Source: Leptospira alexanderi serovar Manhao 3 str. L 60 (lineage in GTDB: Bacteria; Spirochaetota; Leptospiria; Leptospirales; Leptospiraceae). Taken from it: DNA of 24,684 bases. The stretch lies in contig NZ_AHMT02000003.1 in assembly GCF_000243815.2 (NCBI RefSeq), positions 1 to 24,684 of the forward strand, given 5' to 3'. This document shows positions 17,223 through 24,684 of this stretch, piece after piece (position 1 is the first letter of the stretch; every line of letters starts with the position of its first letter). The position numbers were made by a program, and so were the translations under genes. Under the pieces are notes generated by a model. It saw only the letters and a list, made by a program, of their open reading frames with translations, did no database searches and was not told the DNA's origin.

Positions 17223-17838
17223 TTACTTCTTCTGGGGAACTCCTGGAATCATTTACACCAAGCTGATCCCGTTAAGTCTTTGTATTCTATATGTATCTAT
17301 TTCTTGGAGGAGGCGTCTTTCCATATTAAAGATAGCTTTCCTATCTGGTTTAGTATTTGCGCTTATCGGCGATTATTGTTTAGTTTATAAACATCTTTAC
17401 TTTTTGGGAATTATCTCCTTTATCTTATCACTTTCTTGTTATATCCTATATTTTTCCGCAGGTCAAAAGTTAAAGATTCTATACTCGATTCCATTTTTGA
17501 TTTTCATCGTCTGTATGTATCTCTATCTGAATACGAGAGTAACCAAGGATTTGCTTCTCCCAGTTTTCGTATATTTGGTAGTTCTTTCTTCCTTAGGGTG
17601 GAGATGCTTTTCCAGGGAACAGGATTACAAGCAGTCCTATATATATGGTTCGGTCGGTGCGATTTTGATCATATTCTCGGACTCGTTACTTGCTCTAGTT
17701 CGATTGGGAACTTTGGATTTCGTCTTTGCCAACCAGGTTATATTAGGGACATATTTTTTTGCGCAGTATTCAATGACGCAAGCGAGTCAGGTTGAGGAAG
17801 TTTCGCTCCCCCATTTAGCAGGAGAATCGTATCCTTAA
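17179..17838 (+). CDS. YhhN/TMEM86-family membrane protein
   Basis: 219 aa, about eight hydrophobic segments. Family marks are YTKLIPLSLCILYV, ALIGDYCLVYKHLYFLGIIS (the conserved GD before a leucine-rich helix), and IFSDSLLALVRLG near the C terminus. Members include animal lysoplasmalogenases (TMEM86B); bacterial ones are assumed to act on ether or vinyl-ether lipids in the membrane. The only near start is a TTG at 17179 without a good ribosome-binding site, and the 5' end overlaps head-to-head with the MetRS-like gene by 44 bp. The native start may have been lost in a rearrangement, although the protein is near full length. Confidence 0.8.
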   Translation: MSIFILSIFVHLLNTYFFWGTPGIIYTKLIPLSLCILYVSISWRRRLSILKIAFLSGLVFALIGDYCLVYKHLYFLGIISFILSLSCYILYFSAGQKLKILYSIPFLIFIVCMYLYLNTRVTKDLLLPVFVYLVVLSSLGWRCFSREQDYKQSYIYGSVGAILIIFSDSLLALVRLGTLDFVFANQVILGTYFFAQYSMTQASQVEEVSLPHLAGESYP

Positions 17839-17964
17839 AGTTTCGCATCAATGAGAACTTGAGAAGAATCCCATCTCACATGATCAAACCATAAGCTTTA
17901 AAGTTTTTACTATCTGTTCCTTCTCCATTGATGACCAGCTTCTTCATTGAATAGAGATAATTAC

Positions 17965-18096
17965 ATGAACAGTATCATTAATACTAGTGCTATTCAAAAG
18001 CATTATACTCCTATTGCTTTGGGGCTAACTGAGATGTACGGTTTTAAGTGGGGTAACTACAAACGTAAGTTCGGTGCAAGGATTTTCGAGTTTTAA
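17965..18096 (+). CDS. Possible 43-aa protein
   Basis: An ATG preceded by AGAGATAA opens a frame with good residue balance (HYTPIALGLTEMYGFKWGN) and a basic end NYKRKFGARIFEF. Neither flank carries a partner gene. It could be a remnant of a longer gene or a small native protein. No family recognised. Confidence 0.3.
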   Translation: MNSIINTSAIQKHYTPIALGLTEMYGFKWGNYKRKFGARIFEF

Positions 18097-18160
18097 ATCT
18101 TTCTGTTTTTTTATAATTTGATTGGCTGTGATTGAAATAGGTACCTAAAATATTGCGAAT

Positions 18161-18206
18161 TCATTATCCGCTTTCGGACAAAACATACTATCCACTTTCG
18201 GACAGA
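18161..18206 (-). repeat. Two tandem IS-end-like repeats, inverted to those at 7131 and 9366
   Basis: TCATTATCCGCTTTCGGACA (18161-18180) is an exact reverse complement of part of the 28-bp repeat. TATCCACTTTCGGACAGA (18189-18206) is a one-mismatch version. On the minus strand the second is preceded by AATCCTTAG, as at 9361. Two such sites 28 bp apart look like the end of a transposable element. Confidence 0.65.
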
Positions 18207-18357
18207 CTAAGGATTTGGCTTGAGCTCATACTGGAATATACATCCAAATTGGTAGTAAATATCACTAAGATTCTGACTTTTCGAAGAAAACGGCCTGTTA
18301 GTTGCTGGCTCTTTTTACAAGGGGCTGGTTTAATATTTTGAATGCGCTTTGAATAAA

Positions 18358-18508
<151 letters not shown>

Positions 18509-18533
18509 GATTTTAGATGTTTTTAAAATATTA

Positions 18534-20993
18534 TCAGATTAGAATATCTGTTTTTATTTTTTGTTCTACCTCAGTATAGATATCCGAGTTTTTAGTATGA
18601 ATGGAAACAATAAGAGAATAGCGAGCATCGCGATTTCCTCGATCTTCACTTTTCCTATCCTTCCACCAACCTCCAACTGGAACAACGGCTATGGCATTTC
18701 GTTCAGCCAGGTCAATGGCAGTACCTAACCAGCGATCGTGATGTAAGGAACCTCTCGTCCTAATGGCATCTCCATAAAACCAATTTCCCGCTTCTGTAGA
18801 TTCGGAACTCTCATAATCTTCATTTTGATCATCTTTATTAATCCTAGCTCTGAAGGTTTTCAAGTCTTCATAAGGCCGTTTTAATTTAAAACGTAAGCCA
18901 TGGGAATGATACTGAAACCTGTTTTTGAAGCCTCTCCTTGCAGGATTTGGTTCTATAAAATAGGAGAGTGTTATTCTAAGTTCTACTTCTTCTCCTCCAA
19001 GTTTTCGCAATTCCTCAATTGGCCAAGGAAGCGAATAAAAATTGAGATGATTGGCGGTTGTTCTTCCAGTTGTTACTTCATGAAAAGGCTGAATTTTTTC
19101 TTCTGCAATTAAGTGAAGCACGTTGTTGGCACTATAAATAGCCCGTGCTTCGTTAGGAACTCCATACCCATAAGTTCTTAATAATTTTTGTTTATCTGAC
19201 TTTTGCGGTTTACTTGGAAGAGTTTTCTTCATCAGCTCAGTATATTCTGCTGTGTGAACCAATAATCCTCGTATCGTTTCAGGCCATAAAGTTGGATATT
19301 TTGAAATAATCTTTGCTCCCATGCTTGAGACAAGTGTGGTGGCCGCACTACTCATGCCTGTTATTGTAAAATGATTATTAGAATGTTGATGACTGGTAGT
19401 TAATAGCATTAGTGAATCAAGTTGGCTGACGAAACCTTGTTCATCAGTTGCAGCATTTCCACCTTCCATCACAAGGTCAGGTTTGTATGGCCAATCATGT
19501 TGCCACTTTAAAGACGTCCGACTATAGGGAGATAAATTTCCAGATGGGGCTATCGGTGAAAATTGAGTGGTTTCATCCTGATCTAGTTGGGTCTTTTCAG
19601 TGTAAGCTCCGATTGTTAGAGCATTATAACTTTGTCCAGGATCTTCTATTTCCGCATCAAAATTGCAATTTGGATAATTGTTAATTTCGCTTGTAGGAAG
19701 ATTTCCGGCGCTAATAACAAAAAGTCGAAAATCATTATCCATATAACCAGAAGAAATAGAATCTAATGCCGCCGACCATGAGGACGGACGTCCTCGGTCC
19801 ATTCCGTGTTCCGTTGTAACTGTCAGATTAAATACGCGATTTCGATCTGGTCTAATAAGTTCTACTTTTGACACAGCTCGGGAGGTAATATCACCATATA
19901 AATCTGGTTCATAATCATTTCCTGTTTCAAAAATTTTCACTGATTCTAAGAAATGTAAAATCGGAATGTCTTGCGTATCTATTAGTTTTTCAAATAGATC
20001 TCCGAACAATGCAATTCCTGCCATTCCCGATCCATGACCATTTGAGTCAGACCCATCCCAATCGGTCTTTACAGATAAAATGCAATCTTCAGAAATAAAT
20101 TGTTCAATTAAAGGATGCCCATGATTGACACCAGTATCTAAAAGACAGACGGCGGGAGAATCTTCAGGGGGAGTAATCAGTCTTTCTATTAGTTCATGAC
20201 TCCATTGCACTTGTTCTGATTGGGGGGCGGTAATAAAAAAGTGAGCTGTTCCTTTTGGTTTTCGTAATTCAGAAATGCAATTTAACATATCGAATGAAGC
20301 GGCGAGATCAGATTTTCTTCCGTTAACAAGTATTACATATCTTTCTGGAAACTTTATACTTCCTGGTCTTATGTTTAGATTAAATGCTTTTGCATTAATG
20401 GAAAAAAAGTCGAGAACATCTTCTTCTAAATCTTGTCTAGTTGCTAACCATACTTCCCACCAAACGGGGAGATCGTTTTTCGGAAATAAAGAAGGTGCAT
20501 CAGTCCATAATGAATCAAGGGCAGCTTTTCTAATTGTTTCAATACTGGCTATTAGATTATTATTATTTGGTAATCCAGATTTTTTGTTATTTAATTTAAG
20601 ATATTCATCAATTTTCTTTATAAACTTTGAGAGCGAACCATCTGGAATGAATACTACTGCAATTTCTAATATTTTCCCATTAATTTTTTTTGTGTGTACA
20701 GACAATAATTGAAATATAGAGTTATCTAGACTTATTTTTCTTAATTCGTAACCTGGGACACCCTCGATTTCGACGGTAATTCCTCGTTGCTTTTGTAATC
20801 CTATCTCTTCTCTTTTTTTCGATAGCTCATCTGCCTCATTTTGAATTGAACTCAATTCTCCGCGAAGTTTTTTTCCATGTTTACTGCGAATTCTATTGGG
20901 AACAGAAAACGGATCTATAACTACTCCAGGATATGTGTATGAAATAAATTGAGCCCGATTTTTAAGAAATAAATGAGGTTTATTTCGATCCAT
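18534..20993 (-). CDS. Subtilisin-like (S8) serine protease paired with an AAA+ ATPase
   Basis: 819 aa from the ATG at 20993, overlapping the ATPase gene by 14 bp (a GTG one codon earlier is also possible). The catalytic triad is present: Asp in AVCLLDTGVNHGHP (about residue 286), His in SDSNGHGSGMAG (about 320), Ser in ITGMSSAATTL (about 548), with the oxyanion Asn in FVISAGN (about 431). The N-terminal 275 residues lack a secretion signal and hold an alpha-rich region, so the enzyme is probably cytosolic. After the protease domain there is about 260 residues of beta-rich C-terminal sequence. Cytosolic subtilases beside a small AAA+ ATPase recur as two-gene modules in bacterial islands. ATP-driven or ATPase-gated proteolysis during stress or phage infection is the inferred role. 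Confidence 0.88.
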   Translation of the reverse strand: MDRNKPHLFLKNRAQFISYTYPGVVIDPFSVPNRIRSKHGKKLRGELSSIQNEADELSKKREEIGLQKQRGITVEIEGVPGYELRKISLDNSIFQLLSVHTKKINGKILEIAVVFIPDGSLSKFIKKIDEYLKLNNKKSGLPNNNNLIASIETIRKAALDSLWTDAPSLFPKNDLPVWWEVWLATRQDLEEDVLDFFSINAKAFNLNIRPGSIKFPERYVILVNGRKSDLAASFDMLNCISELRKPKGTAHFFITAPQSEQVQWSHELIERLITPPEDSPAVCLLDTGVNHGHPLIEQFISEDCILSVKTDWDGSDSNGHGSGMAGIALFGDLFEKLIDTQDIPILHFLESVKIFETGNDYEPDLYGDITSRAVSKVELIRPDRNRVFNLTVTTEHGMDRGRPSSWSAALDSISSGYMDNDFRLFVISAGNLPTSEINNYPNCNFDAEIEDPGQSYNALTIGAYTEKTQLDQDETTQFSPIAPSGNLSPYSRTSLKWQHDWPYKPDLVMEGGNAATDEQGFVSQLDSLMLLTTSHQHSNNHFTITGMSSAATTLVSSMGAKIISKYPTLWPETIRGLLVHTAEYTELMKKTLPSKPQKSDKQKLLRTYGYGVPNEARAIYSANNVLHLIAEEKIQPFHEVTTGRTTANHLNFYSLPWPIEELRKLGGEEVELRITLSYFIEPNPARRGFKNRFQYHSHGLRFKLKRPYEDLKTFRARINKDDQNEDYESSESTEAGNWFYGDAIRTRGSLHHDRWLGTAIDLAERNAIAVVPVGGWWKDRKSEDRGNRDARYSLIVSIHTKNSDIYTEVEQKIKTDILI

Positions 20994-21975
20994 CACCGTT
21001 TGTCACCTTAATCGATTTTCTTTCTTGGAGTGATGTAATTAAATCATTTTTGAATATTTCTTTTCTCCCTTTCAAGAGCATGCTTTTGGCCGCCTCTTCA
21101 CAACTCCGCACAATTTCGGAATGACTTAATCCTTGGGCTTCTGCTATTAATTTTTTGTCTTGATAACCGGAAAACTTAAAAGAGGATAATGAATTCTTGA
21201 GTAGAGATGAAATTTGTTTATTATCGGGTAGGGTATATTCAATAATATCATCAAATCTACGAAATAACGCTGTGTCTAACATATGAAAGTGATTTGTCGC
21301 AGCTAAAATTAGGCTATTACTTTCATCGCTTTCTATATATTGTAAAAAACTATTTAGAACCCTGCGCATTTCTCCTACGTCATTATTATCATACCGTTTA
21401 CTTCCAATAGAATCAAATTCGTCAAAAAAGTAAACTCCCCGAAAATCTTGAATCGCGTCGAAAATAAGTCGAAGTTTAACAGCTGTTTCACCGAGGTAAC
21501 GAGTAATTAATCCATCCAGTTTTACTGTAAAAAAAGGAAGACCTAATTCCCCGGCAATAGCAGCAGCGGTCATTGTCTTTCCTGTTCCAGGTGGACCAAC
21601 TAATAAAAGTTTTCTTCGTAGCCTTAGTCCGTGTGTTCGAATTTTCTTGAGATTTTTTTGTTCTTGTAGTATGCGATCGATTCGTTCATCTTGCTTCCCG
21701 TTTAAAATAAGATTTCCTAAGCGAATATTAGGTTCTTTGACCGATAGAAGATTTGACAGTTCACCTTTCGGTTGGTGAATAGTGTCAGTTCTCCTAGCAA
21801 TCTTTAATCCCGACTGTCTTGCATTATCAATAAGGGACTTAATTTCTTCTGCAAGTTTTTGATGTCCTTTCTTGGCTTCTGTTGCCGCTAGTTGAAGGGC
21901 TACTGTTTTAAAGCGTTCGGAATCTCCATTAAAATGGCTTTTTATTAATGCTCTTAATTGCTCTGAGGTCGCCAT
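20980..21975 (-). CDS. AAA+ ATPase of the subtilase module
   Basis: 331 aa, ATG 21975. Walker A is GPPGTGKT (residues 127-134), Walker B VYFFDEFD (181-188), sensor 1 ILAATNH (Asn228) and the arginine-finger region ALFRRFDDI (Arg239/240), all as in classical spastin/FtsH-like AAA domains. The first 110 residues form a helical N-terminal domain (EQLRALIKSHFNGD, RFKTVALQLAATEAKKGHQ) that may recognise the partner or substrate. The C-terminal helical lid is present. It is the first gene of a two-gene operon and its stop overlaps the protease start. It likely forms a ring that remodels or regulates delivery to the protease. Confidence 0.9.
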   Translation of the reverse strand: MATSEQLRALIKSHFNGDSERFKTVALQLAATEAKKGHQKLAEEIKSLIDNARQSGLKIARRTDTIHQPKGELSNLLSVKEPNIRLGNLILNGKQDERIDRILQEQKNLKKIRTHGLRLRRKLLLVGPPGTGKTMTAAAIAGELGLPFFTVKLDGLITRYLGETAVKLRLIFDAIQDFRGVYFFDEFDSIGSKRYDNNDVGEMRRVLNSFLQYIESDESNSLILAATNHFHMLDTALFRRFDDIIEYTLPDNKQISSLLKNSLSSFKFSGYQDKKLIAEAQGLSHSEIVRSCEEAAKSMLLKGRKEIFKNDLITSLQERKSIKVTNGDGSK

Positions 21976-22243
21976 ATCTAAAATTTTACCTATTTTTGGA
22001 TCTATTCAATTATGATAATTTATTACTACATTTAAAGTTCGTCTTGTCTGGTACTTTTAAGAAGTATAATACTGAGTCTTTGCAGAAATTGATAATTTTG
22101 TTACCCTTATTGTTTCTGATAATACACTATGGGAGGGACAAATTCTCTTTTCCTTGCTAAAATAATGTCTGTTTTCGAGTCGTCAATGTAATATTTTATG
22201 CTAGGACTGGATGTGTTTTTTATCCCAAGGATGTTTAAATCAG

Positions 22244-22357
22244 ATGGATTATGAAATTAAGCAAAATCCAGATTGGACTACGTTTATAAGACATCAATTC
22301 AATGTGCATCAGTATCAACGAATTGCGAAGTTAGTATATCCAAAAGGAAACGCTTAA
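22244..22357 (+). CDS. Possible 37-aa protein
   Basis: ATG at 22244 opens MDYEIKQNPDWTTFIRHQFN, and the frame ends KGNA at TAA 22355-22357. AAGG lies about 14 bp upstream, which is too far for a convincing ribosome-binding site. The residue pattern is protein-like. The rest of 21976-22473 shows nothing recognisable. It could be a relic. Confidence 0.25.
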   Translation: MDYEIKQNPDWTTFIRHQFNVHQYQRIAKLVYPKGNA

Positions 22358-22473
22358 AGTAGGAATGGAATTACGGATTATGAAGCGCGTTTTTTATAAT
22401 ATCCAATCAAAAAAACTTTCGACTTTTCTCCAAAAAGAAATTCTTTCCCTCTTTAGTTATGTAGGAGTTGAAA

Positions 22474-23139
22474 ATGTCAGCAGTAAACAAGGTAGTAGAA
22501 TTCAGTAAATATCGAAACAAGTATTCAAGGGATTCAAGATATCCTTTGCAAACTGAAGGATCATTCTTTGGAAAGGGACTAACTGACGAGACTATGATGG
22601 AGCTTGCAAAGCGATTCTCAAATCCAAGCAGTGAAATGGAACATCGTAATCGTTGTCTGTTTTTAGTAATGTCAACTACTGGAATGAGGGCTAAGGAAGT
22701 TGTATCTCTTCGATTCAGCAACATTTTGAAGGCTCCATCTGGGGAAACTCTTGTTAGTTACATCCGAAAGGGTGGAAAGTTATCCTATTCAGTCATTTCG
22801 GACAAGGTTTTAAATAGCCTAAAGGAATATCATAGTCTGTTTGATTCGAATTCGGATTACTTTTTCCTTTCTTGCCCAGGACGAAACCGCGCACCACGAA
22901 GACCGTTAACCACAAGAGGATTACAGAAAATAGTCAATTCTTGGAATGTTCTAACTTGCCTTGGAAAAAAAATACATCCTCACGCCCTGAGGCACTGCTT
23001 AGCCCAAAAGCTAATGGACACTGGTGGCGGACATTTTTGCTCCCGTGTGCTAAACCATTCTTCTCCAGCACTTACGAGCAAATTTTACCTTCGCCCTTAT
23101 GCGGATCCAAACCGGTATCTGAATTGGAATCAAGACTGA
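22474..23139 (+). CDS. Short tyrosine recombinase/integrase
   Basis: 221 aa from the ATG at 22474, with GGAG six bases upstream (a TTG two codons earlier is in frame). Catalytic residues are visible: Arg72 in TTGMRAKEVVSLRF, a Lys in YIRKGGK (about 99), HPHALRH (His170, Arg173), His195 in LNHSSPALT and the nucleophile Tyr205 in SKFYLRPY. Only about 35 residues precede the catalytic domain, so most of the usual SAM-like core-binding domain is missing. Either it is a naturally minimal integrase or a fragment with a new start. It probably catalysed movement of part of this island. No attachment site was recognised. Confidence 0.85.
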   Translation: MSAVNKVVEFSKYRNKYSRDSRYPLQTEGSFFGKGLTDETMMELAKRFSNPSSEMEHRNRCLFLVMSTTGMRAKEVVSLRFSNILKAPSGETLVSYIRKGGKLSYSVISDKVLNSLKEYHSLFDSNSDYFFLSCPGRNRAPRRPLTTRGLQKIVNSWNVLTCLGKKIHPHALRHCLAQKLMDTGGGHFCSRVLNHSSPALTSKFYLRPYADPNRYLNWNQD

Positions 23140-23231
23140 TTCATTTTTAAACAACTTGGATGGATGCTTAAATAAGCATTTTCCTTGCTGGGAATAAAAA
23201 GTAAAATGGCCTTCTACATACTAGATCTAAG

Positions 23232-23275
23232 GGCTGGCTCGATCTATGCATCGATCAAAGCCAGCCAATCGTTTT
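23232..23275 (+). terminator. Terminator between two convergent genes
   Basis: GGCTGGCT (23232-23239) and AGCCAGCC (23259-23266) form a perfect 8-bp GC-rich stem, and the loop holds further complementary GATC/CGAT bases. GTTTTT follows four bases later. It lies about 90 bp after the recombinase stop. It could also be an inverted recombination site, but the T-run favours termination. Confidence 0.65.
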
Positions 23276-23354
23276 TAGAATCTTTTCAAGCTTCTTTTTC
23301 GACAACACAAAGCATTCATGTTAACCTCCGGACTGTCAACATGAGTGTTCTTTC

Positions 23355-23765
23355 TCAATTTTGGTAGTATTCACCTTCCAACCAAGGATAGACTCTTATA
23401 GACTCATCAAAGGCTCTCTGAACCAACAATGCAAAAGCCTTCTTATGGCCTTTAATGTTTTCTAACGCGTCATGCGCATCTTTTAAGTTAGTCATATAAC
23501 CGACAACAAAATGCCTAACGACATCCATAACATCAAAGTCATTCTGAATTTCCTTATAAGCTCTAACGCCATATTTCTTTTTAAATCCCGCTAAGGCAGT
23601 TTGAATGACAGCTGCCTTAGGGTGTTTACCAACTTTCATCGGGAAATTCTCAGCATACTCCATAGGTTTAATTTCCTTATTCTTTAGTTGAATGGAGAGT
23701 TTCTTCATTTCTTTTTCCAATTTACTTTTTCTGTTATCTTTCGGTTTCCTTGTACTTTTATTCAC
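23355..23765 (-). CDS. Unknown basic protein, 136 aa
   Basis: The start is a GTG at 23765, supported by TTAGGAG seven bases upstream. The first 40 residues are very lysine- and arginine-rich (STRKPKDNRKSKLEKEMKKL). They are followed by a mostly helical body with AAVIQTALAGFKKKYGV and FDVMDVVRHFVVGYMTNL, ending in an aromatic PWLEGEYYQN. There are no signal peptide or membrane segments. The basic tail suggests binding to nucleic acid or membrane surfaces. Convergent with the recombinase gene. No family recognised. Confidence 0.65.
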   Translation of the reverse strand: MNKSTRKPKDNRKSKLEKEMKKLSIQLKNKEIKPMEYAENFPMKVGKHPKAAVIQTALAGFKKKYGVRAYKEIQNDFDVMDVVRHFVVGYMTNLKDAHDALENIKGHKKAFALLVQRAFDESIRVYPWLEGEYYQN

Positions 23766-24452
<687 letters not shown>

Positions 24453-24684
24453 TTACCCACAAGTTAAGAAGTTTGGGATAATAAGGATCAAAAGCTGATA
24501 TTTTTCAAGTGTTCCGACAAGAATGAGACTTTTTACTTGCAAGGAGTATGATTTTCTGATAGAGAAAAATTTCCCGAACCTTTCCACCTCCACCCCCACC
24601 CAAAAATAAGGGTGGGAACTAAGTATCACGGGGGATTTTGTCGTAATTCCGACAAATTGATCTTGAGATCCCATTACTTGTGGG
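24453..24684 (-). repeat. MITE-like element, right copy, reaching the window edge
   Basis: It begins TTACCCACAAGTTAAG and, at the window edge, ends CATTACTTGTGGG, so the two ends are inverted repeats (about 13 bp). It is the inverted counterpart of 1820-2119. It lacks the 58-bp block of the left copy: AACACTTG joins directly to AAAAATATCAG. The GGGTGGG/CCCACCC hairpin is conserved. The outer end may continue past the window. Confidence 0.75.

Noticed and set aside
20275..20712. 145-codon plus-strand frame
   Set aside because: Antisense to the N-terminal region of the protease, with no ribosome-binding site or motif.
24453..24674. 73-codon minus-strand frame at the window end
   Set aside because: It lies completely inside the MITE-like repeat, and the other copy does not keep the frame.

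Overview
The window looks like an accessory (genomic-island) stretch of a Leptospira chromosome. That assignment is inferred from the AT-rich composition, the FadL/OmpP1-type porin, the mixture of IS256, ISXO2/IS1595-like and IS3-like transposase sequence, and abundant short hairpin repeats between genes. No rRNA, tRNA or CRISPR array was recognised.

Left part (1-5240): a C-terminal gene fragment at the edge, a repeat-rich spacer, an alpha/beta hydrolase, a 3.6-copy 37-bp tandem repeat, a MITE-like element, a relic of a SpoIIE/PP2C-type phosphatase and a FadL-family outer-membrane transporter with a 32-bp palindrome upstream. Fragments of an IS3-type orfA follow. Middle-left (5240-11320): a coupled three-gene block (C-terminal half of an ISXO2-like transposase with a long extension, an HNH-like protein, and an unknown protein), then a stand-alone DUF4365 protein. 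Both units end just before the same 28-bp sequence. Next are a complete IS256-family element with an exact 8-bp target duplication and a frameshifted DUF6573-like gene.

Centre (11580-17222, minus strand): the most interesting region. In transcription order it encodes a methionyl-tRNA-synthetase-like protein, a lysine N6-hydroxylase, a small cupin, a DAO-type FAD oxidoreductase, a 118-aa protein of uncertain family and two GNAT acyltransferases. The first six are overlapping or nearly abutting. This is the gene content of the N-N bond-forming hydrazine pathway known from s56-p1 (Spb38/39/40), except that the cupin and MetRS-like parts, fused in Spb40, are separate genes here. The expected logic is lysine to N6-hydroxylysine, coupling to an amino acid to give a hydrazine, oxidative cleavage to a hydrazino acid such as hydrazinoacetate, then N-acylation. 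The MetRS-like protein begins after the place where the HIGH motif should be, and its 5' end overlaps head-to-head with a yhhN-like gene that has only a weak TTG start. The operon may therefore be 5'-truncated by a rearrangement.

Right part (17179-24684): a YhhN/TMEM86-family membrane protein, a spacer with IS-end-like repeats and a 145-bp element with perfect 13-bp inverted ends, then a two-gene AAA+ ATPase and subtilisin-like protease module that is a candidate defence or stress system. It finishes with a short tyrosine recombinase, an unknown basic protein and a second copy of the MITE-like element in inverted orientation. The two MITE copies bracket about 22 kb of variable DNA.
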